A DNA stretch of 64,000 bases from Acinetobacter haemolyticus (GTDB lineage: Bacteria > Pseudomonadota > Gammaproteobacteria > Pseudomonadales > Moraxellaceae), in NCBI RefSeq assembly GCF_900406815.1, contig NZ_OVCN01000003.1, positions 62,001 through 126,000 on the forward strand. The letters are read 5' to 3'. This document shows positions 9,914 to 18,905 of this stretch, piece after piece (position 1 is the stretch's first letter; each line of letters starts with the position of its first letter). Under the pieces are notes generated by a model, which worked only from the letters and a program-made list of their open reading frames with translations, ran no database searches and had not been told where the DNA came from. The position numbers were made by a program, and so were the translations under genes.

Positions 9914-9930
9914 TTGATTAATCCAATCAG
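9914..9930. promoter_or_regulatory. candidate AceR operator between aceI and aceR
   Basis: The 88-bp divergent intergenic region holds a dyad TGATT-AATCC-AATCA, the sort of partial palindrome LysR-type regulators bind. It lies about 50 bp before the aceI start and 25 bp before the regulator start, a position that could serve activation of one gene and autoregulation of the other. Assignment is by position and symmetry only. Confidence 0.45.
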
Positions 9931-9952
9931 GTTCTTTCAGTTTTTTTGACAG

Positions 9953-10840
9953 ATGAATATTAATCAAGAACAACTCATCATGTTTCAAACCGTCATTGAG
10001 ACAGGTTCATTTTCGGCAGCGGCACGTAAGTTAGGCAAAGTTCCTTCTGCGGTAAGCATGTCGATTGCCAACCTTGAAATTGATTTAAATCTCAACTTAT
10101 TTGATCGAGTTGGACGTGAACCGAACCCTACCGCTGAAGCAATGGTACTGTATGAAAAAACACAACAATTGCTCATTGAAATGAATCAATGGAAACAACA
10201 TGCTCATGCACTTAGTACAGGCTTAGAGTCCACGTTAAATATTGTGGTCGTTTCAGAACTATTGCACACCAATTGGACTGATTACATTACTCTGCTTGAA
10301 CAAAACTTTCCAAGTCTCGCAATTAATATCGTCTCTGCTCCCCAAGAAGATGCTTTACAGATGTTGCTGGATCAGTCAGCACAACTGGCTTTGATGTTTG
10401 AGCGTGAACAATTAGACAGTCGTGAGCAGTTTGTTGAACTTAAAAGAGAGGCCTTAGTACCTGTTATCTCAAATATTCACCCGCTTGCTCACCTTGAACA
10501 AGTATCTTTTGAGCAAATGGTTCAAACCCGTCAAATCGTAGTAGCGAGCCGAGATAACACGATTAAACCTGAATTACTTTTTGCTAAAGATTACTGGCGT
10601 ACCGACAACCACTATTCAGCTTGTATGATGATTGTTCGAAATTTGGGTTGGGGTGTTCTCCCCTTAGAAATGTTTAATGAAAATCCTGAGTTAAAGAAAA
10701 AATTGAAAATTTTGGAGCTATATGATTTCACGCCAAAGTTCGAATATTATGTGGATCTTGTCTGGAGTCGAGAAAGTGAACTCGGCGCTGCTGCAAGGTT
10801 TCTTATAGAGCACATCCGTCAACAACGTCAGAATAACTAA
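9953..10840 (+). CDS. aceR: LysR-type activator of aceI (AceR)
   Basis: A 295-residue LysR-type regulator. The N-terminal winged helix-turn-helix spans about residues 4-62 (MFQTVIETGSFSAAARKLG, then SVSMSIANLE-like recognition region as AVSMSIANLE). The remainder is a periplasmic-binding-protein-like effector domain. In A. baumannii the divergent LysR protein AceR binds chlorhexidine or polyamines and induces aceI; the conserved arrangement here supports the same role. It begins only 88 bp from aceI on the opposite strand. Confidence 0.88.
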   Translation: MNINQEQLIMFQTVIETGSFSAAARKLGKVPSAVSMSIANLEIDLNLNLFDRVGREPNPTAEAMVLYEKTQQLLIEMNQWKQHAHALSTGLESTLNIVVVSELLHTNWTDYITLLEQNFPSLAINIVSAPQEDALQMLLDQSAQLALMFEREQLDSREQFVELKREALVPVISNIHPLAHLEQVSFEQMVQTRQIVVASRDNTIKPELLFAKDYWRTDNHYSACMMIVRNLGWGVLPLEMFNENPELKKKLKILELYDFTPKFEYYVDLVWSRESELGAAARFLIEHIRQQRQNN

Positions 10841-10954
10841 CAATACATCCATCAAACAATAAAACTTCTGATAAGAAGTGATACTTTGCTTTCTTGAATT
10901 GTGTGTTATAAATAAAAATACCACTATATTTGTTAAACTAAGAACGTTATATCA

Positions 10955-11944
10955 ATGACTCAAACCGCATTAAATCAATTAAAGAATTTTACAACCGTTG
11001 TAGCCGATAGTAGTGACCTTGAAGCAATTAAGAAATTTCGTCCACTTGATGCAACAACAAATCCTTCATTAATCACAGCAGCAGCTGAACAACCAGAAAG
11101 TAAAGAACTCATCGAAGATGCCTATTTACAAGCTAAAAAAGAAGGTTATGAAGCAAATGAGCTCATCGAGCGTACAATTGATATTTTAACTGTTAAGTTT
11201 GGTGTTGAGATTTTAAAGTTAATTGATGGCCGGGTTTCAACAGAAGTCGATGCTCTACTTTCATATGATACTGAGGCAACCATTGCTAAAGCTCGTGAAC
11301 TTTCAAAGCTCTATCAAGACTATGGAATCGAACAATCACGTATTTTGATTAAAATCGCTTCAACATGGGAAGGAATACAAGCAGCTAAAGTTTTAGAAGC
11401 AGAAGGTATTCCATGTAATCTCACTTTATTGTTTGGTTTACATCAGGCACAAGCCTGTGCAGATGCAAACGTTACGCTCATCTCTCCATTTGTGGGACGT
11501 ATTCTGGATTGGTACAAAAAAGCAGAAGGCGTTGATGCTTATCCTATCGAGAAAGATCCTGGCGTACTTTCCGTAATAAAAATATATAACTATTACAAGC
11601 AACAAGGTATTCAAACGCAAGTCATGGGAGCAAGTTTCCGCAGCACAGCACAAGTGCTCGGCTTGACAGGTTGTGATTTACTCACGATTGCACCAAATTT
11701 ATTGGCACAATTAGAACAAGACCAACAAAATGTTGAAGCTCAACTTAGTGTAGAAGCAGCACATCAGGCTGAAAAAATCGAGCGCTCGGCACAAACTAAA
11801 GAAAGCTTCAAGGCTGAGCTTGAGCAGGATTTAATGGCATTCCAACTACTGCAAGGTGGAATTGACGGTTTTATCAAAGCCCGAAATCAATTAAGTTTGT
11901 TACTCCGTCAATCTTTTGGTGTTGATGCTGAAATTAGCCCATAA
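10955..11944 (+). CDS. tal: transaldolase
   Basis: A 329-residue transaldolase of the TalB size class, in the non-oxidative pentose phosphate pathway. It moves a dihydroxyacetone unit from sedoheptulose 7-phosphate to glyceraldehyde 3-phosphate. The N-terminal signature DATTNPSLI (residues 28-36) and the Schiff-base lysine in ILIKIASTWEG (about residue 131) are present, followed by CNLTLLFGLHQA and ISPFVGRI. There is no clear Shine-Dalgarno before the ATG. A hairpin terminator follows directly after the stop. Confidence 0.95.
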   Translation: MTQTALNQLKNFTTVVADSSDLEAIKKFRPLDATTNPSLITAAAEQPESKELIEDAYLQAKKEGYEANELIERTIDILTVKFGVEILKLIDGRVSTEVDALLSYDTEATIAKARELSKLYQDYGIEQSRILIKIASTWEGIQAAKVLEAEGIPCNLTLLFGLHQAQACADANVTLISPFVGRILDWYKKAEGVDAYPIEKDPGVLSVIKIYNYYKQQGIQTQVMGASFRSTAQVLGLTGCDLLTIAPNLLAQLEQDQQNVEAQLSVEAAHQAEKIERSAQTKESFKAELEQDLMAFQLLQGGIDGFIKARNQLSLLLRQSFGVDAEISP

Positions 11945-11965
11945 TTAGCTGATTTTTCACCTATT

Positions 11966-12006
11966 AAAAACCGATTTTTGCTATATTAGTGAAGGTCGGT
12001 TTTTTT
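11966..12006 (+). terminator. terminator after transaldolase
   Basis: AAAAACCGA pairs with TCGGTTTTT across about 20 nt, followed by a long T run. It overlaps the possible upstream extension of the next reading frame, which argues for a later start of that gene. Confidence 0.75.
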
Positions 12007-12021
12007 TTTATTGAGTTCATC

Positions 12022-12669
12022 GTGTTCGGTATCACAGATTTAACCACGTATATTATTGGTGCGATTTTAATTGTTTTATTACCCGGCCCTAACTCTATCT
12101 ATGTAATGTCTGTCGCCTCACGTTATGGTATACGTACTGGTTACGCGGCTGCTTGTGGGGTATTTACTGGCGATTTTATCTTGATCATTTGTACCGTATT
12201 AGGTGCAGCTTCTTTATTAAAAGCCTTTCCAATTCTGTTTGTAATTTTAAAAATTACAGGTGCAGGTTATCTTGCTTACTTAGGTATTAAATTACTTCAA
12301 AATGCCTATCAAACATGGAAGAAACCAACCCATCATGCAGAGTTAGCTGATTTACCTCAATTAGACAAAGTTCATCCCTATCGAACGGCACTTAGTATTA
12401 GCTTGTTGAATCCAAAGGCAATTTTGTTTTTCTTATCTTTCTTTGTACAATTTGTTGAGCCAAGTTATTCCTATCCGATGATAAGCTTTTTGGTATTGGC
12501 ACTCATTCTACAAATCGTCAGCTTTAGCTATCTCACTGCACTAATTTTCTCTGGGGTAAAATTAGCGGGTTTCTTTAAACATAATTATAAACTGGCAGCA
12601 GGTGGTATTTTTTTAGTGGGTATCCTATTTTTTGGATTTGGTTTGAGACTTGCAACTTCAACGATCTAA
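12022..12669 (+). CDS. leuE: LysE-family amino acid exporter, LeuE-like
   Basis: About 215 residues of a LysE/RhtB-family inner-membrane exporter. It shares the LeuE pattern: YIIGAILIVLLPGPNS near the start, AACGVFTGD, then LLNPKAILFFLSFFVQF in the middle, and six predicted helices. LeuE exports leucine and related amino acids. The open frame runs back to a GTG at 11989, but that part overlaps the transaldolase terminator hairpin and its T run; the GTG at 12022 gives the usual family N-terminus. The exact start and the substrate remain inferred. Confidence 0.82.
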   Translation: MFGITDLTTYIIGAILIVLLPGPNSIYVMSVASRYGIRTGYAAACGVFTGDFILIICTVLGAASLLKAFPILFVILKITGAGYLAYLGIKLLQNAYQTWKKPTHHAELADLPQLDKVHPYRTALSISLLNPKAILFFLSFFVQFVEPSYSYPMISFLVLALILQIVSFSYLTALIFSGVKLAGFFKHNYKLAAGGIFLVGILFFGFGLRLATSTI

Positions 12670-12838
12670 TCAATCCTAGATCTATTTTGATTACAGTGGG
12701 GAGCACTGGGTTCGTTCATGTTCCCTCTCCATCTTTTTTAATCAAATGATCAATTTATTCAATCATCTTAGAACTACGATTTAAGTTGTATAAACGGTAT
12801 ACTTTTCAATAAATTTCTAATCAATAATAGATATATAG

Positions 12839-14011
12839 ATGCAACGTCTGACCCAAGATTTTTCAATTCCTGCTGTATTCGCTGGCTTTATCACCTTTCT
12901 CATTGGTATTAGTGTTTCTGCAGTATTGGTTATACAAGGTGCACAATCCCTCGGTGCAAATACTGCACAAATTAGCTCTTGGTTTTGGGCATTGGGTTTA
13001 GCGATCGGACTTTCGGGTTTAGTGTTATCTTGGAAATATAAATATCCTGTCGCTACAGCTTGGTCTACGCCTGGTATAGCTTTAATAATTGCATCTACAG
13101 GACATTATGATCTATATGAAGCCATCGGTGCATTCGTCATCTGCGGCATTGCAATTGCGGTTGTGGGTTTCTCTGGTGTTTTTCAAAGATTATTGGCTCA
13201 TATACCAGCAAGCCTGACCTGTGCCATGCTTGCGGGAATCCTGTTAAAATTTGGTATACAAATCTTTAGCAGTTTAGAAACCCATCTGGGGTTTATCCTC
13301 AGTATGTTAGCCATTTATCTCCTCTCAAAACGTTTATTCCCGCGCTATAGCATTGTGCTAACAGTTATTTTAGGCGCTGCGATTTGTCCGTTATTTATCA
13401 GTTTTCAACTGGCACCCATCTCTTGGGCTTTAACGCAACCCGTGTGGATGCAACCTTCCTTTTCATGGTCTGCAATTCTGGGCTTGGCTTTACCTTTGTT
13501 TGTGATCAATATGACTTCACAAAATTTACCTGGCATCGCCATGATTAAAAGCTATGGCTATCATCCACATGTCAATCAACTTGTTGGTTGGACTGGTGTC
13601 GCACATACTGTTTTTGCACCATTTGGCTGTTTTTCGGTAAATTTAGCAGCGATCAGTGCAGCAGTAAGTTTGGATGATCAAGTGCATCCTGACCCAAGCA
13701 AACGCTATATCGCAGGCATTAGTTGTGGTTTATTTTATATTTTGATGGGGCTTTTTGCGGCAACATTAGTAAGTTTGTTGATGTCATTCCCACAAATTTT
13801 CATCGTAGCACTTGCAGGTATAGCTCTTTTTGCCACGATTAGCCATAACATTGCTGTTGCTTTTGCCAATGTAGAAGAACGTGAAGCAGCTTTACTTACT
13901 TTCTTATGTAGCGCTTCTGGTGTGCAATTTCTGGGGATTGGTTCTGCTTTCTGGGGGTTAATTCTTGGAATCGTCGTTTTAATTATCTTCAAATTGAAAA
14001 ATAAGCCTTAA
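12839..14011 (+). CDS. BenE-family benzoate/H+ symporter-like transporter
   Basis: A 390-residue integral membrane protein with about eleven or twelve predicted helices from end to end. The start QDFSIPAVFAGFITFLIGISVS and the segments WSTPGIALI, GCFSVNLAAISAAVSLD and NVEEREAALLTF follow the BenE family, which takes up benzoate with protons. No benzoate catabolic gene is nearby, so the real substrate may be another aromatic acid or an unrelated compound, as for the E. coli relative YdcO. The start ATG has no strong ribosome site. A perfect hairpin terminator spans its stop codon. Confidence 0.85.
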   Translation: MQRLTQDFSIPAVFAGFITFLIGISVSAVLVIQGAQSLGANTAQISSWFWALGLAIGLSGLVLSWKYKYPVATAWSTPGIALIIASTGHYDLYEAIGAFVICGIAIAVVGFSGVFQRLLAHIPASLTCAMLAGILLKFGIQIFSSLETHLGFILSMLAIYLLSKRLFPRYSIVLTVILGAAICPLFISFQLAPISWALTQPVWMQPSFSWSAILGLALPLFVINMTSQNLPGIAMIKSYGYHPHVNQLVGWTGVAHTVFAPFGCFSVNLAAISAAVSLDDQVHPDPSKRYIAGISCGLFYILMGLFAATLVSLLMSFPQIFIVALAGIALFATISHNIAVAFANVEEREAALLTFLCSASGVQFLGIGSAFWGLILGIVVLIIFKLKNKP

Positions 14012-14030
14012 GTCAAAACTTAAGGCTTAT
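14001..14030. terminator. perfect hairpin between convergent genes
   Basis: ATAAGCCTTAAGT and ACTTAAGGCTTAT form a perfect 13-bp stem with loop CAAA. It overlaps the stop of the BenE-like gene and faces the end of the antiporter gene. Flanking A and T richness suits termination on both strands. Confidence 0.8.
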
Positions 14031-14055
14031 CTCTTACACGATGGAGCATTGAGTT

Positions 14056-15885
14056 TTATTTATCTAGATCTTTTTGAGCTTCGTCATCATTTAAAATACG
14101 TCCAACTTGTTGCGGTTGGATCAATGGCGCAGTCGGTCTTGGTTGTGCATGGGTGTATTGTAGTCCGACACCTGCATAAACATCATCGGCAGCAATTTCG
14201 GTTTCAAAACGCTCCTCATCCCGATCACGAATTTCATTGCTAATACGTCTTACTTCCTCTTGATCAACACCAAGCTCTTTTAAGATCACACCACCAAATT
14301 TAATCGCAGATTCGAAAGTCTCACGAATCATATAATCGACTTTGTGTTTCACCAAGTAAAGCGAATGTTCTCTGTCATAAGATCTGACCAGTAGCTTTGC
14401 TAATGGAAACTCATGTCCAACCAATTCAACGATTTTATTGGTTGTTTCTTTGCTGTCCACACACACGACAATCGCTTGTGCTGTTGCAGCACCTGATGCA
14501 TGCAAAATATCTAAACGTGCTCCATCACCATAATAAATTTTAAAACCAAACCTTTCAGCGTTTTGAATCATATCAATATCATTGTCGATAATGGTCACAT
14601 CTACGCCACGTGCCAATAGCAATTGACTGGTAACCTGTCCAAATCGACCAAAACCAATCATTAAAACGCTGCCGCTTAAACCTTCCGCTATATTGACATT
14701 TTCCAATGAAATTGAGTCTTTGGTTTCGGTAAAACGTTTAAACACGATCCCAATAATTGGAGTCAGCACCATAGAAAGTACAACAATTGCCGTAAGATTT
14801 GAGCGAGTTGTATTATCAATCACTTGTGCACTTACTGCCGCGGCAAACAACACGAAAGCAAACTCGCCCCCTTGTGCCATGAGTAAAGCCCGATCTAAAG
14901 CCTCAGTATGTGAACTCTTAGTAATACGAGCCACAATATAGATCATTAAAGCTTTCACAAACATCAAAGCTAAAACACCGCACAGAATCAGTTGCCAGTT
15001 TTGAGCTACGACAGATAAATCCAGTGACATCCCTACGCCGAGGAAGAATAACCCTAGCAGAATCCCTCTAAACGGCTCAATATCGGCTTCGATTTGATGC
15101 CTGAATGTAGATTCTGATAACAGCACACCCGCAAGGAAAGCTCCCATTGCCATGGACAACCCACTCACTTGCATGATTAATGCAGCACCTAATACCACCA
15201 AAAGTGCTGCGGCTGTCATCACTTCTCTCGCTTTTGCAGCTGCCAAGAGTCTAAACAATGGATTTAACAACCAATAGCCCGCTGCAATTAGGCCAGCAAT
15301 AGCAAGTAAACCAATACCGATCATTTCAAATCGAGCTGAGGTACTTTCCACCACATGATTGGGAGCCATAAACGCAACAAGCGCAAGTAAAGGTACAATT
15401 AACAAATCTTCAAATAATAGAATCGAGACAATCTTTTGCCCACGTGGTTGAGCGATATCTCCACGATCTCCTAATAACTGCATTACTATCGCAGTTGAAG
15501 TCAGGACAAAACCTGTAGCAGCAATAAACGCAACTTGCCATGGGAAACCGAAAAGAATTCCGACACCTGTCAACGCACAGGAACTTACTAAAATTTGTAA
15601 ACTGCCTAAACCAAATATTTCCCGCCTTAAACTCCATAAATGTGAAGGTTGCATTTCCAAACCTATCACAAACAGGTACATCACAATACCAAGTTCGGCA
15701 ATATGCAAAATTGAGGCTGAATCATTAAAAAAAGCAAAACCAAATGGACCAATAACTAGACCTGCAATTAAATATCCTAATACAGAGCCTAATCCAATTC
15801 TTTTAAAGATGGGGACTGCGACAACAGCGGCTGCCAATAAAACAACAGGTGCAATTAAACTGATTGAGTGAGCTTCTGAACTCAT
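14056..15885 (-). CDS. Kef-type monovalent cation:proton antiporter (CPA2)
   Basis: A 609-residue protein with an N-terminal CPA2 transport domain of about twelve helices (to about residue 385; note GLVIGPFG, GAFLAGVLLSES and MAQGGEFAFVL) and a C-terminal TrkA-N/RCK nucleotide-binding domain beginning at VLMIGFGRFGQV with Asp-rich VTIIDND. It belongs with KefB/KefC and YbaL-type K+/H+ antiporters that protect cytoplasmic pH or respond to electrophiles. A KefC-like quinone-oxidoreductase partner (KefF) is not seen next to it. The tail (about 45 residues after the RCK domain) is polar and variable. Which ion it carries is inferred. Confidence 0.88.
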   Translation of the reverse strand: MSSEAHSISLIAPVVLLAAAVVAVPIFKRIGLGSVLGYLIAGLVIGPFGFAFFNDSASILHIAELGIVMYLFVIGLEMQPSHLWSLRREIFGLGSLQILVSSCALTGVGILFGFPWQVAFIAATGFVLTSTAIVMQLLGDRGDIAQPRGQKIVSILLFEDLLIVPLLALVAFMAPNHVVESTSARFEMIGIGLLAIAGLIAAGYWLLNPLFRLLAAAKAREVMTAAALLVVLGAALIMQVSGLSMAMGAFLAGVLLSESTFRHQIEADIEPFRGILLGLFFLGVGMSLDLSVVAQNWQLILCGVLALMFVKALMIYIVARITKSSHTEALDRALLMAQGGEFAFVLFAAAVSAQVIDNTTRSNLTAIVVLSMVLTPIIGIVFKRFTETKDSISLENVNIAEGLSGSVLMIGFGRFGQVTSQLLLARGVDVTIIDNDIDMIQNAERFGFKIYYGDGARLDILHASGAATAQAIVVCVDSKETTNKIVELVGHEFPLAKLLVRSYDREHSLYLVKHKVDYMIRETFESAIKFGGVILKELGVDQEEVRRISNEIRDRDEERFETEIAADDVYAGVGLQYTHAQPRPTAPLIQPQQVGRILNDDEAQKDLDK

Positions 15886-16074
15886 ACTATTCTCATTGTT
15901 ATCAATATCTTTCTATTTTATTCGAAACAATCCAAGACTTATATATCATTTATGGGACAATGCTTCTTATTCCATTCGTTGTCGACGGCCATTCACAATT
16001 TAATTTATTACATTATTGTTCTAAAAAGTTGGACGAATTTGTGACAAACACATATCGCCCTAGGTATTCTAAGA

Positions 16075-16497
16075 TTATAGTTCACGAACAACGACAGTTT
16101 TCGCCATTTTGTCATGCCAACCTTGTTTTTTACGATCAAAAGCAATCCAGATCAAACCAATGAAAAATACCAATGTTGCTGGAATATAACCAATATAACG
16201 GATAATTCCTTGACCTACTGAAATATGATGACCTGTTTGCTCATCGAGAACTTTTAGACGTAATAAGCGCTTACCTGGCGTACCTGCAAATTTAACCCAA
16301 CAGAATATATAAAATATAGCCGATAAAATCTGCCCGAGCCAATCCGTCCAAGACCAACTTGTACTTGCTAAGTTCTCCGTAACATTTGGAGTTAACAGCA
16401 TCATTAATGGAATCAAAACCGCTAAAATAAGAATCGTATCAAGAATGGCTGCACCTAAACGTATCCAAAATCCCGCATATTCATATTTATCTGACAT
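16075..16497 (-). CDS. RDD-family membrane protein
   Basis: About 140 residues with three hydrophobic segments and the RDD pattern: [16 protein letters not shown] near the start (Arg and Asp), and [19 protein letters not shown] in the middle. The function of most RDD proteins is unknown; some act in Na+ or Li+ homeostasis. I start at the ATG at 16497, preceded by GAGGGG; a longer frame would add eleven unlikely residues. Independent short gene between the antiporter and the hydrolase. Confidence 0.82.
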   Translation of the reverse strand: MSDKYEYAGFWIRLGAAILDTILILAVLIPLMMLLTPNVTENLASTSWSWTDWLGQILSAIFYIFCWVKFAGTPGKRLLRLKVLDEQTGHHISVGQGIIRYIGYIPATLVFFIGLIWIAFDRKKQGWHDKMAKTVVVREL

Positions 16498-16566
16498 ATT
16501 CCCCTCTCTATTTTGTTTATAAAAAGTCAATGATTAGAGATATTTTTTCAGCAAACACTATAACAT

Positions 16567-17256
16567 TTATCTTGAATTTTGTTTTAATTCACGGTCAAAA
16601 AAATCAACTGTACGTTGCCAAACCAATGCCGACTCTGGCCGATTCCGGCAAACGGTACGAAAACCGTGTGGCATTGGGTAAGTATATGCTTCTACACGAT
16701 CGCCTAATTGTTGAATCAGTTTATTTCTTTTTTTAGCAGGACAAAATGGATCAAATTGCTCTGACCAATGTCCTTGTAACAACCGAATTTCATCCAAAGA
16801 TTCGGTTTTAGGGACGCCTGCACCTTCAATTCCAATAGAATGATGATAGACAACAGGTGCCAACATATCTTCCCGTTTTGCCATTTGAATGACATAACCA
16901 CCTGTTAAACACTGACCTAACATACCTAAGCGACCATTTGATCGCGGATCCCCCTTTAACTGATCCAATAACACATGAATTTCTTTGTTTACATCACTAT
17001 CAGCGGCATTGGTACGCCCCGCTTTCGCAACCATTGCACGAATACAATATTTAACAGCGCCACCCGAATATAAATTCGGTACATAAACTAGATATCCACG
17101 ATTGGCAAGGTCTTGAGCATCTTCGCGATAAGCATCAATCACACCATATAATTCATGGAGTAACAAAATCGCTGGAAGTTTTTCAGTCGTTTGGGTTGGT
17201 GCATAAACTTCAACCTCGATCTGACGAGTTGGTAATGTAATTGTTTTTATTTCCAT
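16567..17256 (-). CDS. dienelactone hydrolase family protein
   Basis: An alpha/beta hydrolase of about 229 residues. The nucleophile motif is GQCLTGGY, with a cysteine in place of serine as in true dienelactone hydrolases, and the histidine region is MPHGFRTV near the end. LLLHELYGV near residue 45 is the family's oxyanion-side segment. The ATG at 17256 gives the usual N-terminus MEIKTITLP; an in-frame GTG at 17286 would add ten residues. No catechol pathway gene is nearby, so the natural substrate is unknown. Confidence 0.8.
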   Translation of the reverse strand: MEIKTITLPTRQIEVEVYAPTQTTEKLPAILLLHELYGVIDAYREDAQDLANRGYLVYVPNLYSGGAVKYCIRAMVAKAGRTNAADSDVNKEIHVLLDQLKGDPRSNGRLGMLGQCLTGGYVIQMAKREDMLAPVVYHHSIGIEGAGVPKTESLDEIRLLQGHWSEQFDPFCPAKKRNKLIQQLGDRVEAYTYPMPHGFRTVCRNRPESALVWQRTVDFFDRELKQNSR

Positions 17257-17320
17257 TTTCTCATATCTATATTGATTAATTCTCACTCATATTATTTATG
17301 ACAATAACAATTGTCAAATA

Positions 17321-17350
17321 AAAAAGGATGTTTAATTAACATCCCTTTTC
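17321..17350 (-). terminator. terminator after the serine deaminase gene
   Basis: GGGATGTTAA / TTAAACATCC stem on the minus strand followed by a T run (TTTTTT). It lies about 45 bp after the stop of sdaA. Confidence 0.8.
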
Positions 17351-17393
17351 ATCATATCTGTTAGGCTTTCTGTTTAGATAAGAAAACTCGGTT

Positions 17394-18773
17394 TTAACAT
17401 TCAATCGAATTGACTGCCAATCCCCCTTTTGAAGTTTCTTTATACTTATCAGACATATCCTTGCCAGTTTCTTTCATAGTTTGAATGACCTTATCCAATG
17501 AAATAAAATGATCACCATCCCCATGTAATGACATTTGAGCTGCATTGATTGCTTTTACAGCAGCGATTGCATTTCTTTCAATGCATGGGACTTGCACCAA
17601 ACCTCCCACAGGATCACAGGTCAATCCCAAATTATGTTCTAATCCGATTTCAGCAGCATGTTCAACCTGTTCGGGTGTCCCATCCAAGATTTCTGCTAAA
17701 CCTGCCGATGCCATCGCACATGCGGAACCCACCTCACCTTGACATCCAACTTCGGCACCAGAAATAGATGCATTCAATTTACATAAGATACCGACTGCCG
17801 CGGCACTCAAGAAAAATCTCACAATGGTATCTTCAGACTCATCTTTAGAAAAATTAACATAATAAGATAACACCGCTGGGATGATTCCAGCCGCACCATT
17901 GGTAGGTGCGGTGACCACTCGACCTCCTGCGGCATTTTCTTCATTGACCGCAAGCGCGTATAAATTCACCCATTCCATTGCGTTGAATGTGGTCGCAATT
18001 AAATTCTCATTTTCTTTTTTTATTAACCGTTGATGAATGTTTTTCGCACGGCGTTTCACATTCAAACCACCTGCCAGAACACCTTCATGTTGCAAACCAC
18101 TTTGAATACAATCTTGCATCACTTGCCAAATTTGCATAATTTTGGCACGGATTTCAGCCTCACTACGCCAACTTTTTTCATTTTCTAGCATCAAATGACT
18201 AACGCTACATTGATGTGTGTGGCATAATGCCAATAGTTCTTTAGCACTTTGAAATGGATAAGGGACGATGGTTTGATCTTCCACAAAACTCCCTTGATCT
18301 ACCTGACTCTCATCAATAATAAACCCACCACCAATTGAGTAATAAGTATTTGAATAGAGCTGTTTTTCTTCAGAATCTAATGCTGTTATCGTCATCGCAT
18401 TCGGATGGTACGGTAAAGCCTCATCAATAAAAACAATATCTCGATTAGGATCAAAATGCACTGCATGGGTGCCATCCAACATCAACTTGCTGGATTGCAA
18501 CACCTGATCTAACTGTATTTGGCTATGAGGAATATCAATCGTTTCAGGATCATTCCCCATTAAACCCAATATCGTCGCTCGATCTGTACCGTGTCCCACA
18601 CCTGTCGAAGACAATGAACCGTATAAAAGAATTTGTACGCTAGTCACCTTATTTAAAATATCTTGGGTCTTAAGTGATTGAGTAAAGCGATATGCTGCTC
18701 TCATCGGTGCAACCGTATGTGAACTCGAAGGCCCAACACCAATTTTAAAAAGATCAAATACGCTCAGCGCCAT
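17394..18773 (-). CDS. sdaA: L-serine ammonia-lyase, single-chain iron-sulfur type
   Basis: A 459-residue L-serine deaminase that turns serine into pyruvate and ammonia with a [4Fe-4S] cluster. The N-terminal beta domain starts [15 protein letters not shown]; the alpha domain holds [19 protein letters not shown], cysteine ligands in [27 protein letters not shown] and [11 protein letters not shown], and the Cys-containing C-terminal tail NSIEC. The length matches E. coli SdaA/SdaB (454-455). Fused alpha and beta domains, so not the two-subunit Gram-positive form. It has its own terminator. Confidence 0.95.
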   Translation of the reverse strand: MALSVFDLFKIGVGPSSSHTVAPMRAAYRFTQSLKTQDILNKVTSVQILLYGSLSSTGVGHGTDRATILGLMGNDPETIDIPHSQIQLDQVLQSSKLMLDGTHAVHFDPNRDIVFIDEALPYHPNAMTITALDSEEKQLYSNTYYSIGGGFIIDESQVDQGSFVEDQTIVPYPFQSAKELLALCHTHQCSVSHLMLENEKSWRSEAEIRAKIMQIWQVMQDCIQSGLQHEGVLAGGLNVKRRAKNIHQRLIKKENENLIATTFNAMEWVNLYALAVNEENAAGGRVVTAPTNGAAGIIPAVLSYYVNFSKDESEDTIVRFFLSAAAVGILCKLNASISGAEVGCQGEVGSACAMASAGLAEILDGTPEQVEHAAEIGLEHNLGLTCDPVGGLVQVPCIERNAIAAVKAINAAQMSLHGDGDHFISLDKVIQTMKETGKDMSDKYKETSKGGLAVNSIEC

Positions 18774-18860
18774 ATATTATTGTCCTCTGCTATCCCTTCA
18801 TATTTTTATAATTTTTATTCAATGGGCAATTCCATAAAAAAAGAAAACCAAAAACAATAA

Positions 18861-18886
18861 CCACAACCGTACTATGACGATTGTGG
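18861..18886 (-). terminator. terminator after pepN
   Basis: CCACAATCGT / ACGGTTGTGG stem on the minus strand with one wobble pair and a six-base loop, followed by T-rich TTATTGTTTTTGG. It lies just after the stop of pepN. Confidence 0.65.
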
Positions 18887-18905
18887 CTATAGAAAATTTT
18901 AACGC

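Noticed and set aside
11989..12021. N-terminal extension of the LeuE-like gene from an upstream GTG
   Set aside because: It would place coding sequence over the transaldolase terminator and its T run, and add residues that the family lacks.
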